DNA of 64,000 nt from Pseudarthrobacter defluvii (lineage in GTDB: Bacteria > Actinomycetota > Actinomycetes > Actinomycetales > Micrococcaceae). Of the stretch, positions 24,450-34,285 are shown in pieces. The stretch covers positions 1,860,001-1,924,000 of the forward strand of contig NZ_JAUSYG010000001.1 of NCBI RefSeq assembly GCF_030816725.1, given 5' to 3'. A program made the position numbers and the translations under genes. The notes beneath the pieces were generated by a model, which made no database searches, was not told the DNA's origin, and saw nothing but the letters and a program-made list of their open reading frames with translations. Position 1 is the stretch's first letter. Each line of letters begins with the position of its first letter.

Positions 24450-25433
24450 TCAGCTCGTGAGCCCCTCGTAATCGACCAGGCGGCGTGCGGTGGCTTCATC
24501 AAGGATGAGGTCGGTGGCGAGCCTCGCGGCCAAGGCCCCGCGGAGGCCGTTGATCTTGGACACCCCGGACACCACGCAGATCCTGCGGCGGACCTGACGC
24601 AGCTGGGCCAGTGCAGGGCCGGTGGACCTTTCGTTGAGGACGATCCCGTCTGAGGAGCCGTCCCCCCGGAAGAAAACGGTGGCGACGTCGCCCACCACGT
24701 CCGAGTTGGCAAGGGCGTTCAGGTCGTCCTCGTCCAGGTAGCCGCCGGCGTAAACGTGGCTGGGATAGTCGGCGTGCACGGAGCCGACACCGAAAATGGC
24801 GATGCTCATCTTGGCCTGCAGCTCGAGGATGCGCTGCACGCTCCGTTCATTCCACATGGCGGTCTTGGTGGCGGCGTGATCGAAGAAGGCCGGGACGGGA
24901 AACTGCTCCACCCGGGCCCCGTATGCGCTGCCGAACCTGCGCATGATGTCGCTTGCGTAGGTGATGCCGGTGGTGTGCATGTTCCCGGCGCCGTTGAGCT
25001 GGACGATGACGCTGTCATGCGTGATCTTCCTGGTGAGGTGCCGGCTCACCGCACTGAGCGTCGATCCCCAGGCCACCCCGATGATGGCATTCGAGTCGAC
25101 CAGAGGCCCGATGGTCCGGGCGGCCTGCATGGCTACCCGGTCCAGGGTCTCAGCTTCGTTGAGCGTCCCCAGGATCGGAACCACATGCACATCCAGGTTG
25201 TACCGGCGCCTGATCATCCCCTCCAGTTCAGGTCCGGTGTCCAGGGGGTTGCGGATCTGGATCTGTACCAGGCCCGACTCCCTCGCGGAAGAGAGGAGGC
25301 GGGAAACGGTGGACCGGGAGGTGCGGAGTTCACGCGCGATCGCATCCATCGTCAGATCCTGCAGATAGTACATTTGTGCAGCTCGGAGGGCGTCTTGGTC
25401 CCGGGAAAGTGCCACCTCAGTTCCGTTCTGCAC
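24450..25433 (-). CDS. SorC/DeoR-type sugar-binding transcriptional regulator
   Basis: 327 residues from GTG 25433. The N-terminal helix-turn-helix (DALRAAQMYYLQDLTMDAIARELRTSRSTVSRLLSSARESG) is typical of SorC regulators. The C-terminal effector domain (about residues 60-320) has IIGVAWGSTLSAVSRHL and FGVGSVHADYP, a pattern that binds phosphorylated sugars or polyols. It is divergent from glpD, with a palindrome lying on its own start codon, so it probably represses itself and the glp operon; glycerol 3-phosphate is a reasonable effector guess. An in-frame GTG start at 25499 is less likely. Confidence 0.85.
   Translation of the reverse strand: MQNGTEVALSRDQDALRAAQMYYLQDLTMDAIARELRTSRSTVSRLLSSARESGLVQIQIRNPLDTGPELEGMIRRRYNLDVHVVPILGTLNEAETLDRVAMQAARTIGPLVDSNAIIGVAWGSTLSAVSRHLTRKITHDSVIVQLNGAGNMHTTGITYASDIMRRFGSAYGARVEQFPVPAFFDHAATKTAMWNERSVQRILELQAKMSIAIFGVGSVHADYPSHVYAGGYLDEDDLNALANSDVVGDVATVFFRGDGSSDGIVLNERSTGPALAQLRQVRRRICVVSGVSKINGLRGALAARLATDLILDEATARRLVDYEGLTS
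25371..25380. promoter_or_regulatory. Second, imperfect copy of the SorC-type palindrome half
   Basis: The sequence CATTTGTGCA inside the regulator gene repeats TTTGTGCA of the palindrome at 25429-25442. With its flank it matches about 11 of 14 positions. A second operator inside the coding region would allow looping or graded repression, but it could be chance. Confidence 0.25.
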
Positions 25434-25442
25434 GTTTGTGCA
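25429..25442. promoter_or_regulatory. Candidate operator palindrome between the SorC regulator and glpD
   Basis: TGCAC-GTTT-GTGCA: perfect 5-bp arms with a 4-bp spacer. It overlaps the GTG start codon of the SorC-type regulator and ends 6 bp before the TTGACT -35 box of the glpD promoter, so binding would affect both directions. Confidence 0.55.
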
Positions 25443-25448
25443 TAGTCC

Positions 25449-25478
25449 TTGACTCCATTTTCCATTTCTCCAAACAAT
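25449..25478 (+). promoter_or_regulatory. Candidate promoter of the glpD-glpF-glpK operon
   Basis: TTGACT (25449-25454) as -35 and AACAAT (25473-25478) as -10, separated by 18 bp, in an AT-rich stretch that stands out in this GC-rich DNA. It lies about 60 bp upstream of the glpD start and immediately after the palindrome. Confidence 0.5.
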
Positions 25479-25540
25479 AGAGCAGAACGGCGGTGCCACC
25501 CAGCGGTATCCGCATCACACAAAGCCCCAAGGGAGTCGTT

Positions 25541-27361
25541 TTGGGACCCAAGGATTCATCTGTTCAACCCTCTGCTGCTGCGCCCCTTCCCGGCGCCGAA
25601 CGTCCGTCGGTCCACAGCCTGCGGCGCCGTCCCCACGCCAAGGTACTGGTGGTGGGAGGTGGCATCAACGGAGTAGGCACGTTCCGTGATCTGGCCCTGC
25701 AGGGCGTCGACGTCGCCCTCGTGGAGCGCGGCGACTACTGCCAGGGCGCCAGTGGCGCATCCTCGCACATGATCCACGGCGGCATCCGGTACCTGGAGAA
25801 CGGCGAGTTCCGCCTGGTCCGCGAGTCCGTGGTGGAACGCAACCGCCTGCTGAAGATTGCCCCGCACTACGTCAAGCCCCTGCAGACAACCATCCCGATC
25901 TTCAGCACCTTCTCCGGGATCCTGTCCGCACCGCTGCGCTTCCTGACGCACAAGCAGCAGGGCAAGCCCAAGGAGCGCGGCGCGTTCCTCATCAAGGCCG
26001 GCCTCAGCCTCTACGACTCGTTCTCCCGGGACGGCGGGACCGTGCCCCGGCACCAGTTCCGCACGCACAAGGCAGCCCTCGAGGAGTTGCCGGCCCTCCG
26101 GCCCGACGTCAAATACACCGCCACGTACTTCGACGCCTCCGTCCACAACCCTGAGCGGCTGACGCTCGACGTCCTGCAGGACGGCGAAAAGGCCGGCCGG
26201 GCGGGAAATTCCCAGGCCGCGGCGCAGGGAAACACAGCCCGCGCCAGCAACTACCTCTCATTGCAGACCATGTCGTCGGCACCGAACCCGGGGACCGGCC
26301 GTGGCGGCACCGTCCGGCTTCGCGACGAACTCACCGGGGAGGAATTCGACTTCACGGCCGACATCATCGTCAACACCACCGGTGCCTGGGTGGACCTCAC
26401 CAACGAGGCAATGGGGGCCGCCTCGTCCTTCATGGGAGGCACCAAGGGCTCGCACATCGTGCTTGACCATCCCGGCCTCCTCGCCGCCTGCCGCGGACGC
26501 GAAATCTTCTTCGAGCACACCGACGGCCGGATTGTCCTCATCTACCCCATGGGCGACCGCGTGCTGGTGGGCACCACCGACGTGGACGCGGACATGACCG
26601 AGGACGCCGTCTGCACCGACGAAGAGATCGAGTACTTCTTCGACCTGATCGGCCACGTTTTCCCCTCGATCGACGTCACTCCCGATGACATCGTCTACAC
26701 CTTCTCCGGCGTGCGCCCCCTTCCAAGCCATGACGCAACCCAGCCGGGTTTCGTCTCCCGCGACTACCGCATCGAACGCCGCGCTTCCGGGGACAACGGG
26801 AGCGGCGCCGTCGTCCTGAGCCTGGTAGGCGGCAAATGGACCACTTTCCGCGCCCTCGCCGAGCACCTGACCAATGAGGTCCTCTCCGAACTCGGCGTGC
26901 AGCGCAAGGTTTCCACTGCGCAGCTCCCCATTGGCGGCGGCGCCGGCTTCCCGTCCGACGACGCGGGCGTGCAGGCGTGGATCAAGGGCCACATGGTCCC
27001 CGGCCGGGACGCAGACCGCACGGCCGGCCTCCTGACCCGTTACGGCACCCGGGCCGAAGCGGTGATCGCATATCTCGATGCGGAACCCGACCACGCGCTG
27101 CGGTCCACCCGTGAATTGAGCGTCCGTGAACTGGAGTTCATGGCGGCCAACGAGCAGGTGGGGCACCTGGTGGATGTCCTCATCCGGCGGACCTCCCTCG
27201 CCTTCCGGGGGCTGGTCACCGGAGAACTTCTCAACGAAATGGCGGAGGTGCTGTCTGTTCCGCTCAAGTGGGACGCAGCAACCCGCGCCGCTGAGATCAA
27301 GCACGCCCAGGACGTGCTGCAGCGTTTCCACCGCGTGGAAACGCACAGCCTGGTCGCCTAA
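25541..27361 (+). CDS. glpD: Glycerol-3-phosphate dehydrogenase, FAD-dependent
   Basis: 606 residues from TTG 25541, which has AAGGGAG 5-6 bases upstream; a GTG at 25493 lacks such a site. Oxidises glycerol 3-phosphate to dihydroxyacetone phosphate and passes electrons to the membrane quinone pool. The FAD-binding motif VLVVGGGINGVGTFRDLALQ lies near residue 35. It is followed by SGASSHMIHGGIRYLENGEF, the GTTDVDAD segment and the C-terminal GlpD helical domain. It is the first gene of the glp operon and divergent from the SorC-type regulator. Confidence 0.94.
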   Translation: MGPKDSSVQPSAAAPLPGAERPSVHSLRRRPHAKVLVVGGGINGVGTFRDLALQGVDVALVERGDYCQGASGASSHMIHGGIRYLENGEFRLVRESVVERNRLLKIAPHYVKPLQTTIPIFSTFSGILSAPLRFLTHKQQGKPKERGAFLIKAGLSLYDSFSRDGGTVPRHQFRTHKAALEELPALRPDVKYTATYFDASVHNPERLTLDVLQDGEKAGRAGNSQAAAQGNTARASNYLSLQTMSSAPNPGTGRGGTVRLRDELTGEEFDFTADIIVNTTGAWVDLTNEAMGAASSFMGGTKGSHIVLDHPGLLAACRGREIFFEHTDGRIVLIYPMGDRVLVGTTDVDADMTEDAVCTDEEIEYFFDLIGHVFPSIDVTPDDIVYTFSGVRPLPSHDATQPGFVSRDYRIERRASGDNGSGAVVLSLVGGKWTTFRALAEHLTNEVLSELGVQRKVSTAQLPIGGGAGFPSDDAGVQAWIKGHMVPGRDADRTAGLLTRYGTRAEAVIAYLDAEPDHALRSTRELSVRELEFMAANEQVGHLVDVLIRRTSLAFRGLVTGELLNEMAEVLSVPLKWDAATRAAEIKHAQDVLQRFHRVETHSLVA

Positions 27362-27452
27362 GGCCGGGCAGCCGGTCGGGGCGCGCCAGCGTCCCGGCCC
27401 AACGGTCCTTCACCCGCGGAGGACCGACAACTAAACAAAGAAGGAGTCAAAG

Positions 27453-28202
27453 ATGTCTCTAGGAATAGTCTTCCTCTCCGAAGTCTTTGGCACGGGCATG
27501 CTGACCCTGTTGGGTTGCGGCGTCGTTGCCAACGTGGCTTTGCGGGGGACAAAGGGCAACAACGGCGGGTTCCTCATGGTCACATGGGGGTGGGGAATCG
27601 CCGTCTTCGCGGGTGTCTTCGTCGCCGCCAAGTCGGGCGCGCACCTGAACCCCGCCGTCACGCTCGGCCTGCTGCTCAATGGAAAGCCCGAATACGCCCC
27701 GGGAGTCGCCGTCGACACCGCCTCCACCCTGACCTACTTCGGCGGCGAGATACTGGGCGCATTCCTCGGCGCCGTAGTCTGCTGGCTGGCCTACAAACAG
27801 CATTTTGATGACGAGCCCGAGCCTGCAGGTAAGCTCGGGACCTTTTCCACCGGCCCTGCCATCCGTTCCACCCCGTGGAACCTGATCACCGAGATCATCG
27901 GAACCTTTGTCCTGGTCTTCGTCATCCTCACCCTCGGTGGCACCCCCTCGGGGCTTGGCCCGCTCGCAGTGGCGCTGCTCGTGGTCGGCATCGGTGTTTC
28001 CCTTGGCGGACCCACCGGCTACGCCATCAACCCTGCCCGCGACCTGGGACCCCGCATCGCCCACGCAGTGCTCCCCATCAAGGGCAAGGGCTCCAGCGAC
28101 TGGAGCTACTCCTGGATCCCGGTGGTTGGTCCGCTTGTGGGCGGCGCCTTGGCCGGAGTTGTTGCAAGGATCGCTCCCATCATCGTCACCGCCGCCTCCT
28201 AA
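27453..28202 (+). CDS. glpF: Glycerol facilitator (aquaglyceroporin)
   Basis: A 249-residue six-helix MIP channel with both pore motifs: HLNPAVT near residue 66 and the second NPA box as INPARDLGPR near residue 190. The Asp following the second box is typical of glycerol-conducting members. ATG 27453 with AAGGAG at 27440-27445. Placed between glpD and glpK, it imports glycerol for phosphorylation. Confidence 0.93.
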   Translation: MSLGIVFLSEVFGTGMLTLLGCGVVANVALRGTKGNNGGFLMVTWGWGIAVFAGVFVAAKSGAHLNPAVTLGLLLNGKPEYAPGVAVDTASTLTYFGGEILGAFLGAVVCWLAYKQHFDDEPEPAGKLGTFSTGPAIRSTPWNLITEIIGTFVLVFVILTLGGTPSGLGPLAVALLVVGIGVSLGGPTGYAINPARDLGPRIAHAVLPIKGKGSSDWSYSWIPVVGPLVGGALAGVVARIAPIIVTAAS

Positions 28203-28244
28203 TCTCCCGGCAACCAGTTCACACAACAAGACAAGGACGTCACC

Positions 28245-29759
28245 ATGAACCAGTACGTAATCGCCATTGACCAGGGCACCACCAGCACCCGCGCCATCAT
28301 TTTCGACCACAGCGGAGCCATTGTCTCCAGCGGCCAAATGGAACACGAACAGATTTTCCCGCAGGCCGGCTGGGTGGAACACGACGCCACGGAAATCTGG
28401 AACAACACCCGCGAGGTCATTGGCTCGGCCCTGTCCAAGGCGAACCTGACGCGGCACGATATTGCCGCCGTCGGCATCACCAACCAGCGCGAAACCGCCG
28501 TGGTGTGGGACAAGACCACGGGCAAGCCCGTCTACAACGCCATCGTGTGGCAGGACACCCGCACCCAGGACATCGTGGACGAGCTGGCCAGGGACGGCGG
28601 CGCGGAACGCTTCAAACAGAAAGTGGGCCTGCCGCTGGCCACCTACTTCTCCGGCACAAAGATCAAATGGATCCTGGACAACGTTGACGGAGCCCGGGAA
28701 AAGGCAGAGGCCGGGGACCTGGTCTTCGGCAACACCGACGCCTGGGTCCTGTGGAACCTGACTGGCGGCGTTGACGGCGGCGTCCACGTCACCGACGTCA
28801 CCAATGCCTCCCGGACCCTGTTCATGGACCTCGAAACCCTGCAGTGGGACGACGAGATCCTCGGCATCTTCGGCGTGCCGCGCAGCATGATGCCGGAGAT
28901 CAAGTCCTCCTCCGAGGTGTATGGCACCGTGCACAGCTCGCAGCTGCTCCGCGAGACTCCGGTGGCGGGCATCCTTGGCGACCAGCAGGCCGCAACGTTC
29001 GGCCAGGCCGCCTTCGACACCGGCGAAGCTAAGAACACCTACGGCACGGGCTGCTTCCTGATCTTCAACACGGGCGAGGAAATCGTCCACTCGAAGAACG
29101 GGCTGCTCACCACCGTGGGGTACAAGCTGGGCGACGCCAAACCGCACTACGCCCTCGAAGGGTCCATCGCGGTCACGGGCTCCCTCGTGCAGTGGCTCCG
29201 CGACAACCTGGGCATGATCAGCAGTGCCCCGGAGGTGGAAACCCTCGCTGCGTCGGTCAAGGACAACGGCGGAGTCTACATCGTCCCGGCCTTCTCCGGC
29301 CTGTTCGCTCCGTACTGGCGCTCGGATGCCCGCGGTGCGATCGTGGGCCTGACCCGGTTCGTCAACAAGAACCACATTGCCCGCGCAGCGCTGGAAGCCA
29401 CCGCGTTCCAGACCCGCGAGGTGCTCGACGCCGTCAACGCGGACTCTGGCGTGCCGCTGAGTGAGTTGAAGGTCGACGGCGGCATGGTGGCCAACGATGC
29501 CTTGATGCAGTTCCAGGCGGACATCCTTGGCGTCCCGGTCATCCGCCCCAAGGTCATCGAGACCACTGCGCTGGGAGCTGCCTATGCGGCGGGCCTTGCT
29601 GTCGGGTTCTGGAAGGATCTGGGCGAATGCTCCGCCAACTGGTCGGAGGACAAGCGCTGGGAACCGCAGATGGACAAGTCCGAACAGGAACGCCAGATGC
29701 GGCTCTGGAAGAAGGCTGTCACCAAGTCCATGGACTGGGTCGACGAGGACGTCAGGTAG
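28245..29759 (+). CDS. glpK: Glycerol kinase
   Basis: 504 residues, FGGY kinase family; phosphorylates glycerol with ATP. The N-terminal phosphate site [17 protein letters not shown], the glycerol-binding [12 protein letters not shown], and the C-terminal [20 protein letters not shown] are all present, and the length is standard. It starts 42 bp after glpF and ends at a strong terminator, so it is the last gene of the operon. Confidence 0.96.
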   Translation: MNQYVIAIDQGTTSTRAIIFDHSGAIVSSGQMEHEQIFPQAGWVEHDATEIWNNTREVIGSALSKANLTRHDIAAVGITNQRETAVVWDKTTGKPVYNAIVWQDTRTQDIVDELARDGGAERFKQKVGLPLATYFSGTKIKWILDNVDGAREKAEAGDLVFGNTDAWVLWNLTGGVDGGVHVTDVTNASRTLFMDLETLQWDDEILGIFGVPRSMMPEIKSSSEVYGTVHSSQLLRETPVAGILGDQQAATFGQAAFDTGEAKNTYGTGCFLIFNTGEEIVHSKNGLLTTVGYKLGDAKPHYALEGSIAVTGSLVQWLRDNLGMISSAPEVETLAASVKDNGGVYIVPAFSGLFAPYWRSDARGAIVGLTRFVNKNHIARAALEATAFQTREVLDAVNADSGVPLSELKVDGGMVANDALMQFQADILGVPVIRPKVIETTALGAAYAAGLAVGFWKDLGECSANWSEDKRWEPQMDKSEQERQMRLWKKAVTKSMDWVDEDVR

Positions 29760-29773
29760 AGTCCTTCAACCCC

Positions 29774-29811
29774 CAAGGGCCGCCCTGCTTTTTCAGGCAG
29801 GGCGGCCCTTG
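29774..29811. terminator. Bidirectional terminator after glpK
   Basis: Perfect 15-bp inverted repeat (29774-29788 and 29797-29811) around a T-rich 8-base loop. The arms carry AA/TT ends. It separates glpK from the convergent FAD/Rieske gene. Confidence 0.85.
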
Positions 29812-29844
29812 CCATGTCCGGCCGGGCGCCGGGGAAGGAGGGTG

Positions 29845-31389
29845 TCAGGGTATGGGGCGCGGCGGCAGATTCCCCGTGGCCGGCCCCTGGATGACCCTGC
29901 CGTCCACATCGAACCGGGAGCCGTGGCAGGGGCAGTCCCATGTGCGGTCTCCCCGGTTGAAGCCGACCGTGCACCCCAGGTGGGTGCAGGTCGCGGACAC
30001 GGCGTGCATATCTCCGGCGGGATCCCGGTAGCAGGCCGTGCTGGTCCCGTCTGTTTCAATGACGGCGCCGTCACCAAGGCCCAGCTCCGCGACCCGCCGC
30101 GGGGAATCTGCCTTGGCGGCTTCCTCAGTCCCATTCGCGCCAGGCCCCTGCGCTGCCGGGACTGCCGGCGCCCCCGCTGCCGCTGTGGCCGGCGACGGGG
30201 CGCGGTTGCTGTCAAACAGAGCCGCCCATTCGTTGCGTGTGCCGTTGAGGAGATCTGCCAGCATCAGGGCCGCTGCCGTGCCGTTTGTCAGGCCCCATTT
30301 GCGCAGACCCGTGATGACGAAAGCATGCCGGCTCTCCGGGGTCAGCGGCCCGACGTAGGGCAGTCCGTCCAGCGGCAAGCCGTCCTGGGTGGACCAGCGG
30401 TAGGCCACCGTCCCGGCTCCGAAACGGCCCCGCGCGTAACGGGCCAGGCTGGCATGGCGCGGTGCAGGGTCCGCCTGCTCGCCGGCGGGATGGCCCTCGC
30501 CGCCCACCAGCAGGAAGGTCACCCCGTTCAGGCGGACCGTCAGCAGTGAACGCATGGGTTCGTCGGCGCTGATGAACGTGGCGTCTAAGGGCGGGGCGTC
30601 AACGGGCGCGGCGACGATGTAGGAGCGGTGCGGCCGGCACAATGCTTCGAACCGGCCATTGTCTCCGAAAGGAACATTCGTCGCCACCACCACGTCCTGG
30701 GCCCGCAGGGTCCCGTTTTCGGTGGCCACGATGACGGGCGTGCCCTCGCGCAGTTCCAGGGCGCGCGTCCGTTCCAGGACGAAGCTCCCGTCTCCGTCCA
30801 CCTTTCCAGCCAGTCCCTGGACGTACTGGACGGCATGAACCTGCGCCTGGCCATCGAACCTGACGGCGCCGGCCACGGCAAACGGCAGGGGCACATCGGC
30901 GGTGAAGGTTGACGGAAGGCCGAGACTGGCAGCAAGCCCTGCTTCTGCCTGAAGCTGCGGCAGCGAGTCACGGTCCGTGGCAAAGGTGTAGTTCGCTACC
31001 CGGCGGAAGCCGCAGGAAATGTTCTCCGCTGCCACCACCGCACCGATGTATTCCACTGCGGCTTGGTTCGCCAGTCCGTAGATGCGGGCAGCGGGCAGGC
31101 CATGACTGCGCAGCAGTTCTGTGTACGCAAGGCGGTGCAGGGACGTTACCTTGCCCGTGGTGTGCCCGGTCACGCCGGTGCCGATCCGGCCGGCTTCAAG
31201 GACCGCCACCGAGCGGCCCGAACGTTTCAGGGCCAGCGCTGCTGTCAACCCGGCCACCCCTCCGCCGATGATTGCCACGTCCACTTCCACGGTGCCGCGC
31301 AGTTCCGGGTAGTCGGTGGTGCCGGCGGTTGCCAGCCACAGGGAGAGGGGCCGCCCTTCAGGAGGGCCGGCAGCGGTTGCCTCTGACAT
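29845..31389 (-). CDS. FAD-dependent oxidoreductase fused to a Rieske [2Fe-2S] domain
   Basis: 514 residues. The N-terminal DAO-type FAD domain (about 1-400) has the dinucleotide motif [21 protein letters not shown] near residue 37 and [17 protein letters not shown] Pro/Ala-rich linker (about 400-440) leads to a C-terminal Rieske domain with CTHLGC and CPCHGS, the full set of two Cys and two His ligands. Fusions of this kind occur in several bacteria; the substrate is not known. No transmembrane segment or Tat signal. A dyad overlaps its ribosome binding site region. Confidence 0.88.
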   Translation of the reverse strand: MSEATAAGPPEGRPLSLWLATAGTTDYPELRGTVEVDVAIIGGGVAGLTAALALKRSGRSVAVLEAGRIGTGVTGHTTGKVTSLHRLAYTELLRSHGLPAARIYGLANQAAVEYIGAVVAAENISCGFRRVANYTFATDRDSLPQLQAEAGLAASLGLPSTFTADVPLPFAVAGAVRFDGQAQVHAVQYVQGLAGKVDGDGSFVLERTRALELREGTPVIVATENGTLRAQDVVVATNVPFGDNGRFEALCRPHRSYIVAAPVDAPPLDATFISADEPMRSLLTVRLNGVTFLLVGGEGHPAGEQADPAPRHASLARYARGRFGAGTVAYRWSTQDGLPLDGLPYVGPLTPESRHAFVITGLRKWGLTNGTAAALMLADLLNGTRNEWAALFDSNRAPSPATAAAGAPAVPAAQGPGANGTEEAAKADSPRRVAELGLGDGAVIETDGTSTACYRDPAGDMHAVSATCTHLGCTVGFNRGDRTWDCPCHGSRFDVDGRVIQGPATGNLPPRPIP

Positions 31390-31400
31390 CGTGTGCCGCC

Positions 31401-31416
31401 TCCCAACGTTTTGGGA
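31401..31416. promoter_or_regulatory. Operator-like dyad before the FAD/Rieske gene
   Basis: TCCCAA-CGTT-TTGGGA, a perfect 6-bp inverted repeat with a central CGTT, 12 bp upstream of the ATG. On the minus strand one arm overlaps the GGGAGG ribosome binding site, so a bound repressor or an RNA hairpin could limit expression. Confidence 0.35.
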
Positions 31417-31490
31417 TGATCATGCGCGCTTGCCCCGGGTAATGCAACGGGCCGTAAGGCCCGGCTGAGGCAGGCAACGTGCCGGTGCGC

Positions 31491-31496
31491 TAAAGT
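31491..31496 (+). promoter_or_regulatory. Candidate -10 box of the leuS attenuator transcript
   Basis: TAAAGT ends 6 bp before the ATG of the leader peptide at 31503. Transcription starting at that A would give a leaderless mRNA beginning with the leader peptide's start codon, which is common in actinobacteria. No clear -35 box. Confidence 0.45.
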
Positions 31497-31502
31497 AGAT
31501 CC

Positions 31503-31529
31503 ATGCGTGCGATCCTTCTGCTTAGTTAG
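31503..31529 (+). CDS. leuS leader peptide (8 residues, Leu-Leu-Leu)
   Basis: ATG CGT GCG ATC CTT CTG CTT AGT TAG encodes MRAILLLS with three leucine codons in a row. It lies upstream of leucyl-tRNA synthetase and is followed by a hairpin and a rho-independent terminator, the layout of an attenuation leader. No Shine-Dalgarno sequence precedes it, consistent with leaderless translation from the -10 box at 31491. Classical leuS attenuators have been described in some Streptomyces; here the call rests on the sequence layout. Confidence 0.75.
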   Translation: MRAILLLS

Positions 31530-31562
31530 CCGCCGGCTCCGATTATCGGACAGCTGAGCGGC
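31529..31562 (+). promoter_or_regulatory. leuS leader hairpin 1 (protector)
   Basis: Arms 31529-31538 and 31552-31562 can pair over about 10 bp with one bulged A and one G-U pair, enclosing a smaller CCGA-UUA-UCGG hairpin. The 5' arm starts at the leader stop codon, so a ribosome held at the Leu codons (31515-31523) would cover it. The released 3' arm could then pair GCUG (31553-31556) with CAGC (31562-31565), invading the terminator's 5' arm. Confidence 0.5.
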
Positions 31563-31587
31563 AGCCCCTCCATGGAGAGGGGCTTTT
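31563..31587 (+). terminator. leuS attenuator terminator
   Basis: Perfect 8-bp GC-rich stem, AGCCCCTC (31563-31570) with GAGGGGCT (31577-31584), 6-base loop, followed by a T run (31584-31587, then GTGTGT). It lies between the leader peptide and the leuS ribosome binding site. Confidence 0.8.
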
Positions 31588-31677
31588 GTGTGTCCGGGGC
31601 ATGGCGCCGGGCCGGCAGCAGGAGGATCAGGCCGTTATGGCAGCACAGATGCCGTAACAGAACAGAAGAGGGCAGCA

Positions 31678-34203
31678 GTGGGCGTTCAGCCGGAGACAGA
31701 GACCGGAACAGCAACAACAGTATCGGCGGAGCCTGAAGAGGGCACCTACAGTTTCACCGCCATGGAGGCCAAATGGCCCCAGGTGTGGGAAGACCTCAAG
31801 GTCTTCACCCCGGTGGACGATGGGTCGCGGGAGCGCCGCTACGTGCTTGACATGTTCCCGTACCCGTCCGGCGACCTCCACATGGGCCACGCCGAGGCGT
31901 TCGCCATGGGCGACGTGGTGGCGCGCTACCTGCGGCAAAAGGGCTACGACGTCCTGCACCCCATCGGCTGGGACTCCTTCGGCCTGCCCGCGGAGAACGC
32001 GGCCATCAAGCGCAACGCCCACCCCAGCGAGTGGACGTACGCCAACATCGACACCCAGGCAGCCTCCTTCAAGCGGTACGCGATCTCCGCCGACTGGTCG
32101 CGCCGGCTGCACACCTCTGATCCCGAGTACTACCGCTGGACGCAGTGGCTGTTCAAGCGCTTTTACGAGCGCGGCCTTGCCTACCGCAAGAATTCCCCGG
32201 TCAACTGGTGCCCCAAGGACCAGACCGTCCTGGCCAACGAGCAGGTTGTCAACGGCGCCTGCGAGCGCTGCGGCACCACCGTGACCAAGAAGTCCCTGAA
32301 CCAGTGGTACTTCAAGATCACCGACTACGCGGACCGCCTGCTGGATGACATGGACGAGCTCCGCGGCCACTGGCCCGAACGCGTCCTGGCCATGCAGAAG
32401 AACTGGATCGGCCGGTCCGAGGGTGCGCACGTGAAGTTCGTGATTGAGGCCGACGGCGGCAAGCCCGCCAAGGACGTCACGGTCTTCACCACCCGCCCTG
32501 ACACCCTGTACGGGGCAACATTCTTCGTGGTGGCAGCCGACGCGCCGCTCGCCGTCGAGCTCGTCACCGACGGGCACGCCGCCGCCCTGGACGAATACCG
32601 CGAACGGGTCAAGGCGCTCTCTGAGATCGAACGCCAGTCCACCGAGCGCGAGAAGACCGGTGTCTTCACCGGCCGTTACGCCATCAACCCGCTGAACGGT
32701 GAGAAGCTGCCCGTGTGGGCCGCCGACTACGTCCTGGCCGACTACGGCACGGGCGCCATCATGGCCGTCCCCGCGCACGACCAGCGTGACCTCGATTTCG
32801 CCCGTGCGTTCGACCTGCCCGTCCGCGCCGTCCTGGACACCGGTGAAGAGGATCCTGCCGTGTCCGGCACCGCCACCGCGGGGGAGGGCACCCTCATCAA
32901 CTCAGGTGAGCTGGACGGCCTGCCCAAGGGTGAGGCCATCCCGGCCGCCATTGCCATGCTGGAGAAGCAGGGGACCGGCGAGAAGTTCGTCAACTTCCGC
33001 CTCCGCGACTGGCTGCTCAGCCGCCAGCGCTTCTGGGGCACGCCAATCCCCATCATCCACTGCCCGTCCTGTGGCGAAGTTCCCGTCCCTGACGAGCAGC
33101 TCCCGGTCACCCTGCCCGCGGACCTCCGCGGTGAGGACCTGGCACCCAAGGGCACCTCGCCCCTGGCTGCGGCGGAGTCCTGGGTCAACGTGGAGTGCCC
33201 CACCTGCCACGGGCCGGCCAAGCGGGACACCGACACCATGGACACGTTCGTGGACTCGTCCTGGTACTTCCTGCGCTTCGTCTCGCCGCACTACACCGGG
33301 GGGCCCTTCGACCCGCAGAAGATCAATGACTGGATGCCGGTGGGCCAGTACGTGGGCGGTGTGGAGCACGCCATCCTCCACCTTCTGTACGCGCGCTTCT
33401 TCACCAAGGTCATCCACGACCTGGGCATGATCGATGCCGACGAACCGTTCAGTGCGCTGCTGAACCAGGGCCAGGTGCTCAACGGCGGCAAGGCCATGAG
33501 CAAGTCCCTGGGCAACGGCGTTGACCTCGGCGAGCAGCTGGACAAGTACGGCGTTGACGCTGTCCGCCTGACCATGGTGTTCGCGTCCCCGCCCGAGGAC
33601 GACGTGGACTGGGCCGACGTGTCGCCGTCCGGTTCCGCCAAGTTCCTGGCCCGGGCCTGGCGTCTGGCCCAGGACGTCACCAGTGAACCCGGTGTGGACG
33701 CCGCCACCGGAGACCGCGGGCTGCGTTCGGTCACGCACCGCACCATCGCCGACGCCGCCGAACTGCTGGACGCCAACAAGTTCAACGTGGTGGTGGCAAA
33801 GCTCATGGAGCTGGTCAACGCCACCCGCAAGGCGATTGACTCCGGTGCGGGCGCAGCGGATCCTGCAGTACGCGAAGCCGCCGAAGCGGTTGCCGTAATC
33901 CTCAGCCTGTTCGCGCCCTACACGGCCGAGGACATGTGGAACCTGCTGGGCCACCCCGCCTCCGTGGCCAACGCAGGCTGGCCCGTGCACGACCCCGCGC
34001 TCCTGGTCCAGGAGACGGTCACCGCCGTTGTCCAGGTGCAGGGCAAGGTCCGCGACCGTCTGGAAGTGTCCCCTGACGTATCCGAGGACCAGCTCCGCGA
34101 GCTGGCCCTGGCGTCGGAAAACGTCCAGCGTGCCCTTGACGGCCGGGGCATCCGGACAGTGATCGTCCGTGCCCCTAAGCTGGTCAACATCGTTCCGGCA
34201 TAG
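31678..34203 (+). CDS. leuS: Leucyl-tRNA synthetase
   Basis: 841 residues from GTG 31678 with GAGGG five bases upstream; the frame is open back to 31588, but the extra residues lie in the leader. Charges tRNA-Leu. Class I motifs: HIGH as [15 protein letters not shown] near residue 60, and KMSKS as [12 protein letters not shown] near residue 603. The CP1 editing domain includes [14 protein letters not shown]. The Cys sites [15 protein letters not shown]...CERCG and HCPSCGEVP...CPTCHG suggest zinc binding. Preceded by an attenuator with a Leu leader peptide. Confidence 0.96.
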   Translation: MGVQPETETGTATTVSAEPEEGTYSFTAMEAKWPQVWEDLKVFTPVDDGSRERRYVLDMFPYPSGDLHMGHAEAFAMGDVVARYLRQKGYDVLHPIGWDSFGLPAENAAIKRNAHPSEWTYANIDTQAASFKRYAISADWSRRLHTSDPEYYRWTQWLFKRFYERGLAYRKNSPVNWCPKDQTVLANEQVVNGACERCGTTVTKKSLNQWYFKITDYADRLLDDMDELRGHWPERVLAMQKNWIGRSEGAHVKFVIEADGGKPAKDVTVFTTRPDTLYGATFFVVAADAPLAVELVTDGHAAALDEYRERVKALSEIERQSTEREKTGVFTGRYAINPLNGEKLPVWAADYVLADYGTGAIMAVPAHDQRDLDFARAFDLPVRAVLDTGEEDPAVSGTATAGEGTLINSGELDGLPKGEAIPAAIAMLEKQGTGEKFVNFRLRDWLLSRQRFWGTPIPIIHCPSCGEVPVPDEQLPVTLPADLRGEDLAPKGTSPLAAAESWVNVECPTCHGPAKRDTDTMDTFVDSSWYFLRFVSPHYTGGPFDPQKINDWMPVGQYVGGVEHAILHLLYARFFTKVIHDLGMIDADEPFSALLNQGQVLNGGKAMSKSLGNGVDLGEQLDKYGVDAVRLTMVFASPPEDDVDWADVSPSGSAKFLARAWRLAQDVTSEPGVDAATGDRGLRSVTHRTIADAAELLDANKFNVVVAKLMELVNATRKAIDSGAGAADPAVREAAEAVAVILSLFAPYTAEDMWNLLGHPASVANAGWPVHDPALLVQETVTAVVQVQGKVRDRLEVSPDVSEDQLRELALASENVQRALDGRGIRTVIVRAPKLVNIVPA

Positions 34204-34219
34204 CCGCATCCGCAGCGTC

Positions 34220-34251
34220 GACCGGCCGTCGGAGTTCTCCGGCGGCCGGTC
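34220..34251 (+). terminator. Hairpin after leuS
   Basis: A 15-bp stem: GACCGGCCG (34220-34228) with CGGCCGGTC (34243-34251), and CGGAG with CTCCG inside, joined by a T-G pair and a TT loop. There is no long T-run after it, so termination may be partial. Confidence 0.55.
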
Positions 34252-34285
34252 GTGGATAAGCCGGTAACCGTCCCCAGGAGGGCCT

